The notes beneath the pieces were generated by a model. The model was given only the letters and a program-made list of their open reading frames with translations, searched no databases and was not told where the DNA came from. From Bradyrhizobium sp. CCBAU 53421 (lineage in GTDB: Bacteria > Pseudomonadota > Alphaproteobacteria > Rhizobiales > Xanthobacteraceae): 64,000 bases of DNA. The position numbers were made by a program, and so were the translations under genes. The stretch is taken from positions 3,658,001-3,722,000 of the forward strand of contig NZ_CP030047.1 of assembly GCF_015291625.1 (NCBI RefSeq), read 5' to 3'. Shown here one piece after another: positions 35,999-44,903 of this stretch (position 1 is the stretch's first letter; every line of letters begins with the position of its first letter).

Positions 35999-38647
35999 AT
36001 GCAATTGCGTAGAACGGTGGTCGTCCATACGATCCTCGCCGGTCACATGGTTCGTGTAGACGCCGCCCGCCGCAACGAAGCTGGCGTACAGGTCGTGACC
36101 ATGGGCCAGCTTGCCGCGAGGCTTGCCGGTGGCCTTCTTCAACCGGTTGATCTCCACGTCCTCACGGAAACCGTCAGTGACACGCTCCCGGACGTCGAGA
36201 TGGGTGAACTCGAGCCCATCAAAGAGCTGCCCGGAATGCCGGCGGCGGTCACCGCCACCTTCGACAAAGCATGGCGCGCCGGAGTTGATCTATCGGTGGT
36301 TGGCCATCCGCGGACCGACGCATTGGCGGCGCTCGAGCAGGCGGTCGTCCAGCGCTTGCCGGCATCGATGAAGCGGCCGGGCGATCTGGTCGAGATGGCG
36401 CTGCGGCGGATCGGACATGCGCCGGCCGTGATCGGTCCTCTGGAAATCCAGGGCCACAGCGAGATGTCACCGTGCTGGCGGCCGCTCCTGATCGCGCTCG
36501 CTGGAATTATCCCGGTGTCGTGGATTGCCGGCCCAAGGCATGTACCGGATTGGCTTAAGGCCTCGAAAGTCGAGGTGATGGCGTTGCCGCCGGCTGAACC
36601 GCCGGTCGAGGTGTTCTCCTGCGCAAATCAGGTCCATGAGGTCGGCGAGGCTTTCCGTTGGATGAGAGCCTTGCTGGTGAAGGGGGTGTCGGCGTCGGAC
36701 ATCGCCATCGCGGCGTCCAGCCCCGGCGACTACGACGACCACATGTTCTCAACGGCGCGAGATGCCAATCTTCAGATCCACTTCGTGCATGGCGTGAAGG
36801 CGCTGACCACCCGTGACGGGCAGGCGGTCGCGGCCCTGGCGGAGGTACTGGTCAAGGGACTGTCCCAGGAACGGGTGCGGCGCCTGCTGCCACTGACCCA
36901 GGGCGGACCGCTGCGCGACCTGCCGGGAGAGTGGACACGGGTTCTTCCCGTCGACGCTCCGCTGACCTCGGCCGAGCGGTGGGAGAGGGTGCTTACTCAA
37001 GCGGATGACGCCGAGTGGCCGGATGGCAAGAACCGAACTGCCGACGTGATGGAAGTGATCCGGTTGCTGGATCGGGGCACCGAGTCGGCGGAGCTGGCGG
37101 GCGAAACGCTGTTGAGCGGAGTTCAGCGATCCCTTTGGCGCCGGGCGCTGCGGGAAGGACCGGCGCAGGCCCTGCCGGTCACGTTGGCAAGCTTGCGCAT
37201 CGAGGACGGCATCGAGCCGGCCACCAACGCGATCTGGACGTCCGCGCTCGCACTGGCATCTTCGCCGCGTTCTCACGTCTGGTTGCTGGGACTGAACGCG
37301 GGCCGATGGCCGCGGCGGATCTCGGAGGACCGGCTCATTCCGGATCACGTGCTGCCCATCGAGCAGCTGGACCCGTTGCCGGTCGCGGATGGCGACAAGC
37401 GGGATCTCAAGACAATCGTGCGGATGGCGCAAAGCGTCCAGATTTCCTTCAGCCGGCGCGACGCCGAGGGCCGCATGCTCGGACGCTCGCCGCTGATCTC
37501 GGATCTCACTGGGACCTATCTCGACCGCGCCGGAACGCCAGAACACGCCTTCAGCGAGGCCGACCGGCTTCTTGCCCGTCCCTCCGAGTTCTCGCACTTG
37601 CCGATCGCCGTCTCCGGACTGGCATGCTGGCGCGACTGGCATCGCAACGAAATCACACCGCACGACGGCCTGATCGCGCCGGCGCATGCGCGGCTGAGCA
37701 AGTTGCTCGAGCGGCCGCTCTCGGCGACTTCGTTGAAGATACTTCTGCGGGATCCGATCCGCTTCGTCTGGCGCTATGGTCTCGGCTGGAAGGCTCCGGA
37801 GGACGCCGACGAGCCCCTGACCCTCGACCCCAACGCGTTCGGGACGTTCGTGCACGCCGTGCTGCGCGATGCCGTCGAGCTATTGGAGGGAGATGGCGGA
37901 ATCGCCAGCGCCGACCCGGAACGCATCGAAGCCGCTCTGGCGGACGCCCGCGATCGCGCGGTTGCCAAATGGGAGGATGCCCAGCCTGTGCCGCCGGACG
38001 TGATCTGGCACAGCACCACAGCGCGCGGGCATGCGCTAGCGGCCGCTGCGCTGGGATACGGCCTGGGGCCGCTGCCGAACCAGAAGACCTGGTGCGAAAT
38101 ACCCTTCGGAAAGGCCGACCCCAAGGACGATGGCCGCGATCTGCCCTGGTCACTCAACGCGCCTGTCGAGATTCCGGGGACCGGCCTGCTGATCGAGGGA
38201 CAGATCGACCGGCTCGATCTCTCGGGCGACAGGTCGCGCGCCCGCGTCATCGATTACAAGACGGGGAGGCTTGGCAAGAAGATGAACGAGGTGGTCATCA
38301 AGGGTGGCGCCGAGTTGCAGCGCTGTCTCTATGCTTTCGCGGTCAAGACGCTGCTCGGCGGCGGCGTGACGATCGAGGCTTCGCTTCTCTATCCGAACGC
38401 CGCAGAAGGAGACCGGGCGGTGTTTCCGCTGGCGGACCTCGACGGCGCGCTGGCGAAAGTGTCGTCCGCAGTGGTTGCCTCCCGCGACGCGATGCTGTCC
38501 GGCGTAGCGCCACTGGGCGAGGACGCCGCCGGCGACTACAACGATCACGCCTTCGCACTGCCGGCCAATCCAGGATACCTGCAGCGCAAGCTGCCGCTCG
38601 CGGTGATCAAGCTGGGCCCGGCCGCAGCGGTGTGGGAAGAGCCATGA
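35999..38647 (+). CDS. AddB-like PD-(D/E)XK nuclease (double-strand break repair type)
   Basis: An 882-residue protein. The first two thirds are an inactivated-helicase-like scaffold (GHSEMSPCWRPLL, ANQVHEVGEAFRWMRALL, HVWLLGLNAGRWPRR, RLIPDHVLP). The C-terminus is a RecB-family nuclease: FGTFVHAVLRD (His near 614), then GQIDRLDL and ARVIDYKTG, giving the D...D-x-K catalytic set near residue 750. I do not see the four-cysteine iron-sulfur cluster of classical AddB. The start overlaps no gene, and the N-terminal 20 residues look shorter than in related proteins, so the start is uncertain. Its stop overlaps the AddA-like gene by 4 bp. GC is very high. Together they should process DNA ends. Confidence 0.85.
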   Translation: MQLRRTVVVHTILAGHMVRVDAARRNEAGVQVVTMGQLAARLAGGLLQPVDLHVLTETVSDTLPDVEMGELEPIKELPGMPAAVTATFDKAWRAGVDLSVVGHPRTDALAALEQAVVQRLPASMKRPGDLVEMALRRIGHAPAVIGPLEIQGHSEMSPCWRPLLIALAGIIPVSWIAGPRHVPDWLKASKVEVMALPPAEPPVEVFSCANQVHEVGEAFRWMRALLVKGVSASDIAIAASSPGDYDDHMFSTARDANLQIHFVHGVKALTTRDGQAVAALAEVLVKGLSQERVRRLLPLTQGGPLRDLPGEWTRVLPVDAPLTSAERWERVLTQADDAEWPDGKNRTADVMEVIRLLDRGTESAELAGETLLSGVQRSLWRRALREGPAQALPVTLASLRIEDGIEPATNAIWTSALALASSPRSHVWLLGLNAGRWPRRISEDRLIPDHVLPIEQLDPLPVADGDKRDLKTIVRMAQSVQISFSRRDAEGRMLGRSPLISDLTGTYLDRAGTPEHAFSEADRLLARPSEFSHLPIAVSGLACWRDWHRNEITPHDGLIAPAHARLSKLLERPLSATSLKILLRDPIRFVWRYGLGWKAPEDADEPLTLDPNAFGTFVHAVLRDAVELLEGDGGIASADPERIEAALADARDRAVAKWEDAQPVPPDVIWHSTTARGHALAAAALGYGLGPLPNQKTWCEIPFGKADPKDDGRDLPWSLNAPVEIPGTGLLIEGQIDRLDLSGDRSRARVIDYKTGRLGKKMNEVVIKGGAELQRCLYAFAVKTLLGGGVTIEASLLYPNAAEGDRAVFPLADLDGALAKVSSAVVASRDAMLSGVAPLGEDAAGDYNDHAFALPANPGYLQRKLPLAVIKLGPAAAVWEEP

Positions 38648-41600
38648 AGAAGATCCCGGACTTGGAGGCACGGTTAACCGCGCTGACCGCCGTCGATCGC
38701 ACCCTGCTAGTCGAAGCCGGCGCCGGATCCGGGAAGACGTCGGTGATGGCCGGCCGGGTCGCCGTGCTGTTCGCGCGGGGCGTTGCCCCAAAGCACATCG
38801 CGGCGATCACGTTCACCGAATTCGCCGCCAGCGAACTCCGTCTCCGGATCGAGAAGTTCACGACGGCGCTGTCTATGGGCGAAGTGCCTCGCGACCTGGC
38901 CCAGGTCTTCCCGAACGGCGTTCCCGAGGCGGAGAAGGCTAATCTCTATCGCGCCTGCCAATCGTTCGACCAGCTCACGTGCAGCACTATCCACGGCTTC
39001 GCGCAGGCGCTGATCAAACCCTATCCGGCAGAGGCAGGCATCGATCCCGGGGCGAACATCGTCGACCCTACCGAAGCAGACCTGGCATTCAAGGAGCGCT
39101 ACGAGGCTTGGCTGAAGGAGAAACTTTCCGGGGATGCCGGCGACGGCCTGATCGCCCAGATCACCCTCGCGAGCGAGGCTGCCGGACTGACGCTCGTTGC
39201 GGATGTGGCGCAGTTCCTGCGCAAGAACCGTGACGCCAAATGCGCGCGGACCGCGTGGTCCTCCCGCGCCATGGCGGATTTCGCACGGGCGGTGGAGCAG
39301 TTCGAAGCGACCCTTTGCGGCTATGCCTACCGCGAGGAGAAGACGGCGGCCGCATGTCGGGCGCTGCGCGTTCTCGCCGACTTTCTCGGCTGCCACGGAC
39401 TGGCCGAGACGGTGCCCGCCAACGCCGCCTTGATCGCCGCGCTCGACTTCGAGCGCGACGACAGTTGCTTCACTCAGGCGGGCGGGCGAAGGGCGCTGCA
39501 GACCAAGACGAAATGGCAGGACGCAGCCGCCAAAGCTGGCCAGTCGAAGACCAACGGAGCGGCGGCATTCGACGCGCTCCTCCCGCGATACAAGGCTTGC
39601 CACGACGCCTTGGAGGCGTTGCTGGGAGCCATCGCTGGTGAGCTATTGTCGCGGCTGTGCGAGGAAACGCGGAGCCTTCTCGAGGAATGGCGCGACTACA
39701 AGCGGGACGCGGCCTTGCTGGACTTCGACGACCTGCTCTACACCGCGCGCGACCTGCTGCGCGACCATGGAGAGGTGAGGCGGGCGCTCTCGCAGCGTTT
39801 CCGGCACGTCATGGTCGACGAATTCCAGGACACCGATCCGCTGCAGACGGAGATCCTGTGGCTGATCTGCGGGGATGATTTCGACGGAGGCGACGCGCTC
39901 GCCCGTCCTCTGCGCCCCGGTAGCCTATTCATGGTTGGCGACCCTAAACAGGCGATCTACCGGTTCCGCGGTGCCGACGTGAACGCCTACATCGCTGCGC
40001 GGTCGGCGGTGGATGCCGGCTCGCAGATCAAGATCACTGCCAACTTCCGGTCCGTTGAGCCGATCGTCGATTTCGTCAACACTCGGTTCGAGCCGGTCCT
40101 GTCGGCCGCTGGGCAGCCCGGATTCTCCAAACTGTCGCCGATCCAGCCCGCGCTCGGTGGCAAGTCAGGTGTGCGCGCGCTGGACGTCGTGGTCGAGGGA
40201 GAAAAGCCCAGGGCCGCCGCGATCCGCGACGCCGAAGCGATCGCTGTGGCCGACCTGTGCGACAGGCTGGTCGGCAATCTACGGGTCCGAGACCAACACG
40301 CCGGCGAGACAAGACCGTGCCGTTTTGGCGACATCGCCCTGTTGGCGCCCGTCGGCACCGAACTCTGGCGCTTCGAGGAGGCGCTGGAGCAGCTCGCAAT
40401 CCCGGTCTCGACCCAGGCGGGCAAGGGCTTCTTCCGGCGGCAGGAGATCCAGGATCTGATTGGGCTGACCCGCACTCTCGCCGACCCGCGCGACACGCTC
40501 GCATTTGGCGCGCTGCTGCGTGGACCGCTGGTCGGCCTCTCCGAAACCGAACTGCTCGACATCTCGGAAGCACTGCCGTCCGATCCGGAGCGGCAAGGGC
40601 TGCCGATGCTCACGATCCGGACCGATCCGGCAAGTGTGGGCCATGCCCTCGCCAAAGACGTCCTGATGAAGCTGTCGTCGTTGCGCAAGCGGGCGCGTAC
40701 CACGACGCCGTACGCGCTCCTCGCCGACGCGGTCGCGGCGCTCCACGTGCGTGCGCAGATCCGGCAGCGGTTCAAGGCCGGTGCCGAACGGGCGGTCGCC
40801 AACGTCGATCTCTTCCTCGACATGGCGCGAGCCTACGATGTTCGCGGCCTGCGGGCGTTCGCGAGCGACATGCGTGCGAACTGGGAAGAAGCGGTCCGCC
40901 AGGTCGAGGGCCGGCCCGACGCCGAGCAGGAAGCGGTCTCGCTGATCACCGTCCACGCGGCCAAAGGTCTCGAGTGGCCGGTCGTCATTCCGATCAACAT
41001 GACCGGCACGCCAAACACCGAAGCCGGCCTGGTCCAGGACCGCTCGAAGAACCTGTTCTCGATCCCGATCCTCGGTATCTGTCCGGCGGACCATGCCGAC
41101 ATCGAGGCTCGCGCCGACGAGGAGCAGCGGCGCGAGCGCGTACGCCTCTGGTACGTGGCCGCGACCCGGGCGCGCGATCTGCTGATCCTGCCCAGGCACT
41201 CCGTCGAGCTGTCGGACAAGTGTTGGGCGAAGCTCGTCGATTTGGGCGTAGCCGGTCTTCCGGCGATCAACCCAAAGGACGTCGGCGCCGCGAAGGAAAG
41301 GGACGTCACACACCGGGAGAACGGCCAGACCCGCGAGACCTTCATCGCCGAGGCGACCGCCATCTTTGACACGCGCAAGACCGTGCTCTGGCGTCGCCCG
41401 AGCCGGAGAGAACTCGACCAAGTGGACGAAGCGGAAGCGAAGATCGAACGCGAGGAGGCTCCGGAAGCCGCTGCCCTGGAGCCGGCCGCCGTCCTCGGCA
41501 GCTCGACGCGCGGCACCATCCTTCATAAGCTGATCGAGGAGGTGCTGACCGGAGAAACCAGTGACGCCCAGGTCCCCCTCGAAGCGCGGGCCGCCGAACT

Positions 41601-41979
41601 GGTTCGCCAGATCGGGCAAGAGCCGGCGGCGGACCCGAAGGTCGGCATCAGCGCCATCGAGCTGGCCGCCACGGTGCGGCGGACGCTCGCCCTTCCGGAC
41701 GTCGCAAAGCTGCGGCCGCGCCTCGTCCCCGAGCTCCCACTGTTCGGAAGCGAGACCGGCAACAACGAGGAGGTGCTGCTCTCCGGACAGGCCGACGCGA
41801 TCGCGTTCGATGACGCCGGAGCCGTCGAGGCGGTCGTCGATTGGAAGAGCGACGTGGCTCCTGACGCGTCGAGCATCGGCCACTACAAGCAGCAGATCGC
41901 CGATTATCGGAAGCAGACCAAGGCCAAGCGAGCACTGCTTGTCTTCATGACCACCGGTCAGGTCGTCGATGTTGATTGA
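38644..41979 (+). CDS. AddA-like UvrD/Rep helicase with C-terminal nuclease
   Basis: A 1,111-residue superfamily 1 helicase-nuclease. Helicase motifs are complete: EAGAGSGKTSVMAGR (I), ITFTEFAASELRLRI (Ia), VMVDEFQDTDPLQ (II), LFMVGDPKQAIYRFRGAD (III), ITANFRSVEPIV (IV), LITVHAAKGLEWPVV (V) and LWYVAATRARDLLIL (VI). The C-terminus has the RecB nuclease residues: H in GTILHKLIEEVL, then SGQADAIAF and VVDWKSDV. It should unwind and degrade DNA ends with the AddB-like partner. Its ATG overlaps the addB-like stop (ATGA), so the two are made together. The sequence looks like an accessory form rather than the housekeeping AddA; that is a judgement from motif spacing. Confidence 0.9.
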   Translation: MKKIPDLEARLTALTAVDRTLLVEAGAGSGKTSVMAGRVAVLFARGVAPKHIAAITFTEFAASELRLRIEKFTTALSMGEVPRDLAQVFPNGVPEAEKANLYRACQSFDQLTCSTIHGFAQALIKPYPAEAGIDPGANIVDPTEADLAFKERYEAWLKEKLSGDAGDGLIAQITLASEAAGLTLVADVAQFLRKNRDAKCARTAWSSRAMADFARAVEQFEATLCGYAYREEKTAAACRALRVLADFLGCHGLAETVPANAALIAALDFERDDSCFTQAGGRRALQTKTKWQDAAAKAGQSKTNGAAAFDALLPRYKACHDALEALLGAIAGELLSRLCEETRSLLEEWRDYKRDAALLDFDDLLYTARDLLRDHGEVRRALSQRFRHVMVDEFQDTDPLQTEILWLICGDDFDGGDALARPLRPGSLFMVGDPKQAIYRFRGADVNAYIAARSAVDAGSQIKITANFRSVEPIVDFVNTRFEPVLSAAGQPGFSKLSPIQPALGGKSGVRALDVVVEGEKPRAAAIRDAEAIAVADLCDRLVGNLRVRDQHAGETRPCRFGDIALLAPVGTELWRFEEALEQLAIPVSTQAGKGFFRRQEIQDLIGLTRTLADPRDTLAFGALLRGPLVGLSETELLDISEALPSDPERQGLPMLTIRTDPASVGHALAKDVLMKLSSLRKRARTTTPYALLADAVAALHVRAQIRQRFKAGAERAVANVDLFLDMARAYDVRGLRAFASDMRANWEEAVRQVEGRPDAEQEAVSLITVHAAKGLEWPVVIPINMTGTPNTEAGLVQDRSKNLFSIPILGICPADHADIEARADEEQRRERVRLWYVAATRARDLLILPRHSVELSDKCWAKLVDLGVAGLPAINPKDVGAAKERDVTHRENGQTRETFIAEATAIFDTRKTVLWRRPSRRELDQVDEAEAKIEREEAPEAAALEPAAVLGSSTRGTILHKLIEEVLTGETSDAQVPLEARAAELVRQIGQEPAADPKVGISAIELAATVRRTLALPDVAKLRPRLVPELPLFGSETGNNEEVLLSGQADAIAFDDAGAVEAVVDWKSDVAPDASSIGHYKQQIADYRKQTKAKRALLVFMTTGQVVDVD

Positions 41980-42205
41980 TCAAGCCGACGAAATCGAACC
42001 GCGGCTGCTGTTCTGCTCGTGAACGGAAGCTTGTTGATGAGTTGATTGACGCTGATCTGCATTTGATAGACGGCGCGCTTGCGTATCAGAGGCTGGCTTT
42101 TATTTCGTCGACTGTGAACAAGCCTGTAAGCGGTTGAGCAGGAGTCTGTTTTTGGGATTTGATGGCGTTTGAGATTGCAGGGATTTGAGGCTTGATGGCC
42201 GCAAA

Positions 42206-43651
42206 CCCTGCAAATTCGTTTTGTGGATTCCTGTCCACTGTGAACCGTGCTTCTGTGGTGCACCGGAGGGACGATGCGGCCGAAGAAGCACAAGACGACA
42301 GGATCGAACGATCTGTTCCGGGCACGGTTGGACCAGATCATCAACATGAAGCACGAGCTGGTTCTGCTTGCCGGCAAGATCGACTGGGACTGGATCGACA
42401 GCGAGATCGCCCCGCTCTACAGCGAGAATGGCAGGCCGGGGATCGAGACCCGCTTCATGATCGGGCTGCTGTTGCTCAAGCACATTTACGGGCTGTCCGA
42501 TGAGGGGGTGTGCGAGCGCTGGGTGCACGATCCGTACTTCCAGTTCTTCACCGGCGAAGAATTTTTCCAGCACGTTTTCCCGCACGAGCGCTCGGACCTG
42601 AGCCATTGGCGCAAGCGGCTCGGTGACAAGCTGGAGCGGTTGTTGGCCGAGAGCCTTCGGGTGGCGCACGAGACCGGTGCGTTGCGCAGCCAGGACCTCA
42701 AGCGGGTCACGGTCGACACCACAGTGCAACCGAAGGCCATCAGCTTCCCGACCGATGCCAAACTGCTGCATGCAGCGATCCGGGGGCTGAACCGCCTGGC
42801 GAGGAAACACGGGGTCAGGCTGCGGCAATCCTATTGTCGCGTGGCCAAAAGCGCGGCGATGATGGCGGGCCGTTACGCTCATGCCAAACAGTTCAACCGG
42901 CATCAGCGGCAGCTGCGTATCCTGCGCAGCCGGCTGGGGAGGATCATCCGCGACATCCGCCGCAAGATCGAAGGCCAGGCGACGCTGGAGGAGGCGTTCG
43001 CCCTCCCGCTTGGCCGGGCCACGCAGATCCGCTCGCAGCAGCAGCGCCAGCGCGGCTTCAAGCTTTATTCTTTCCATGCCCCGGAGGTGGAGTGCATCGG
43101 CAAGGGCAAGGCCGCCGCGCCTTACGAGTTCGGCGTGAAGGCCTCCATCGTTACCAACAATCGCCGCGCCCCCGGTGGCCTGTTCGTGCTGCATGCCAGG
43201 TCGCTGCCCGACAACCCTTACGACGGTCACACGTTGCGGGACGTTATGGACCGCACCGAGACACTTACCGGCTGTGCGATCGAGCGGGCCTATGTCGACA
43301 AGGGCTACCGCGGCCACGACGCGCAAAATCCCCGTCGCGTCTTCATCTCCGGCCAGAAGCGCGGTGTCTTCGGCGCCATCAAGCGTGAGCTGCGCCGCCG
43401 CTCCGCCATTGAGCCCATCATCGGACACCTCAAAGCCGAAGGACACCTCGGCCGGTGCTACCTCAAGGGCCGCGCCGGCGATGCGGCAAACGTCGTCCTC
43501 TCCGCCGTCGGACACAACCTCCGTCGCATCCTCGCCTGGTTCAGAGAACTTTTGCGCCTATTGTTGGTCTCGCTCTGGCGCACGCTCAACTCTCCAGCTC
43601 AGCTCAATCCGGCTTCTTAACGGTCGACTATTTCCGGCACTTTTTGCAGAG
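42206..43651 (+). mobile_element. IS5-type insertion sequence, ends tentative
   Basis: One intact transposase gene. CCCTGCAAA at 42206 and, read inwards from 43651, CTCTGCAAA are the best inverted-repeat tips found, with one mismatch in nine. No clear target duplication flanks them, so the borders are provisional. It separates the AddAB-like pair from the ATP-grasp cluster. Confidence 0.6.
42274..43620 (+). CDS. IS5-family DDE transposase
   Basis: A 448-residue transposase with DDE_Tnp_1 organisation. The N-terminus (HELVLLAGKIDWDWID, then GRPGIETRFMIGLLLLKH) is the DUF772-like domain. First catalytic Asp is in VTVDTTVQPKAI, the second in AYVDKGYRGHD and the Glu in SAIEPIIGHLKAEGHLGR. All are present and the frame is open. 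I start at ATG 42274 (MRPKKHKTTG) rather than nine codons upstream, because of the GGAGGGACG before it. Long ORFs on the opposite strand here are shadows. Confidence 0.93.
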   Translation: MRPKKHKTTGSNDLFRARLDQIINMKHELVLLAGKIDWDWIDSEIAPLYSENGRPGIETRFMIGLLLLKHIYGLSDEGVCERWVHDPYFQFFTGEEFFQHVFPHERSDLSHWRKRLGDKLERLLAESLRVAHETGALRSQDLKRVTVDTTVQPKAISFPTDAKLLHAAIRGLNRLARKHGVRLRQSYCRVAKSAAMMAGRYAHAKQFNRHQRQLRILRSRLGRIIRDIRRKIEGQATLEEAFALPLGRATQIRSQQQRQRGFKLYSFHAPEVECIGKGKAAAPYEFGVKASIVTNNRRAPGGLFVLHARSLPDNPYDGHTLRDVMDRTETLTGCAIERAYVDKGYRGHDAQNPRRVFISGQKRGVFGAIKRELRRRSAIEPIIGHLKAEGHLGRCYLKGRAGDAANVVLSAVGHNLRRILAWFRELLRLLLVSLWRTLNSPAQLNPAS

Positions 43652-43695
43652 CCTGCGTAACATCAGTTGCCAAATTTGACTGGACAGTACCAAGC

Positions 43696-44439
43696 TTATT
43701 CAACCGTCGAATCCAGTCTTAGTACAAGATCGTCGCCCTGAGTGCACATCTGAAGCTGCATTTTTGAATCGTCGCGCATAATGAATAAATACCAATACAA
43801 GGCACTGAATCGTCGCGACAACTGCCATCCAGATATCTTAAGCCCCGCCGCCTCAATCATAGGCTTGAAAGTATCGATATGTGAGCCTTTCAAATTTTCG
43901 TTTAAAACTATGAGACCATCTCGCTCAAGATGTTTGCGTATGCCCGAGAAAAACTGGCGACGCAGACGCCACTTGTCGTCTAGATATATACGCGGCTCGA
44001 GATTGTGGCTGTACTCCAGCATGTTGCGCTCAGCAAAGTGAGGTCCAGTACCAACGACGAGGTCGAACTTCTCAGATTCTGGCAATGCCAAGAGCCCGTC
44101 GCCTTGATAAATTGTCACACGATCTTCGATATCATTCTTGCGCGCGGTATATTGCGCGGCATCAATGGCGGGTTGATAAATATCGGCAAGACACAGGCTC
44201 TCGCAAATTTGACTAGCCAACATCGAATATCCGATAAATGCAGGACCGGAGCACCATTCAAACATGCGTCGAAACCGGGGCCTCACTTCAAAGCAACTGA
44301 ACAGATCGAGAAAATCATCGGCTAGATAAACGCCGCCGCCATTTGCATCTTCAGTATAATAGACGGAAACGCCATTCCAAGATTTGAACTTGTAATCGTG
44401 TGCAATCGATTCAGGCGCGGATGTTGTGGGAGGAGGCAT
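43696..44439 (-). CDS. Class I SAM-dependent methyltransferase
   Basis: About 247 residues. The SAM-binding motif I is MFEWCSGPAFIGYSML (acidic Glu, G-x-x-x-G), motif II LCLADIYQPAIDAAQ and motif III VTIYQGDGLLALP. Where HemK/PrmC enzymes have NPPY, this has VVGTGPHF, so the acceptor is probably not a glutamine amide. ATG 44439 follows AGGACA; a TTG further upstream at 44502 is possible. It lies 105 bp downstream of the 98-residue ORF on the same strand, as the last gene of the ATP-grasp cluster. DNA here is AT-richer than the neighbours, suggesting foreign origin. A tailoring role in a small-molecule or peptide pathway is inferred. Confidence 0.8.
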   Translation of the reverse strand: MPPPTTSAPESIAHDYKFKSWNGVSVYYTEDANGGGVYLADDFLDLFSCFEVRPRFRRMFEWCSGPAFIGYSMLASQICESLCLADIYQPAIDAAQYTARKNDIEDRVTIYQGDGLLALPESEKFDLVVGTGPHFAERNMLEYSHNLEPRIYLDDKWRLRRQFFSGIRKHLERDGLIVLNENLKGSHIDTFKPMIEAAGLKISGWQLSRRFSALYWYLFIMRDDSKMQLQMCTQGDDLVLRLDSTVE

Positions 44440-44606
44440 GGTCGGTATGTGTCCTGAAGTTATCGCGGCACTCAACGTAAAGTCTGACTTATCCGGTGCC
44501 AATCTACAACAATTGATAGTTTTCGAGTCGAAACAAGGATCGATCAGGGGCTCCGAGGTTCTAACCGCTGCAGCATGGAAAATTCAGTGGCGGGGCGGCA
44601 GTTGTG

Positions 44607-44903
44607 CTAAGTAGCCGCCGCCGCCGTCCCAAAGATAGGCGAACGACCCGATACGGCGGTTGCTCCGTCGGCGAGCGTATCGAGGGGAGCATTCGGATCG
44701 GGACAGCCGCCGGGTAAGAGAAGACCAACTTCCGTGGCAGAGACCACGGTGGATGGGCTCTTACCCGCGGTGCCGACTGATGCAGACGGCGGCACGTCAG
44801 CTAGATTCCTCGATAACTTGGCGCAGCACAACGGAGGAGCGCCAAACGGCGCGCACGAATCGATAAGCTTACGTTTTTCTGGCGTCGGTATTTTCGTGAT
44901 CAC
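44607..44903 (-). CDS. 98-aa Pro/Ala-rich four-Cys ORF coupled to ATP-grasp gene; possible peptide precursor
   Basis: The GTG start at 44903 overlaps the TGA of the Ddl-like gene (GTGA), with GAAAGAG in place as ribosome site. The peptide has a charged leader-like start (MITKIPTPEKRKLIDS), cysteines at 17, 26, 27 and 67, a Ser/Thr/Pro-rich middle and a Gly/Ala-rich end (SGRSPIFGTAAAAT). It matches no domain I know. Size, lack of a fold, coupling to an ATP-grasp ligase and a methyltransferase just after fit a ribosomally made precursor. An alternative is a decayed or small accessory protein. The opposite strand also has short ORFs, so the coding claim rests mainly on the overlap. Confidence 0.5.
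   Translation of the reverse strand: MITKIPTPEKRKLIDSCAPFGAPPLCCAKLSRNLADVPPSASVGTAGKSPSTVVSATEVGLLLPGGCPDPNAPLDTLADGATAVSGRSPIFGTAAAAT

Noticed and set aside
36749..37855. 368-codon minus-strand ORF opposite the AddB-like gene
   Set aside because: Composition is that of an antisense shadow and no domain is seen.
37015..38643. 543-codon N-terminal extension of the AddA-like ORF
   Set aside because: It overlaps the real AddB-like frame and is Arg/Gly-rich noise; helicase homology starts at the ATG at 38644.
40279..41883. 534-codon minus-strand ORF opposite the AddA-like gene
   Set aside because: High GC keeps antisense frames open; the plus strand carries all helicase and nuclease motifs.
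42100..43515. 471-codon minus-strand ORF opposite the IS5-type transposase
   Set aside because: The plus-strand frame has the full DDE set; this is its antisense.
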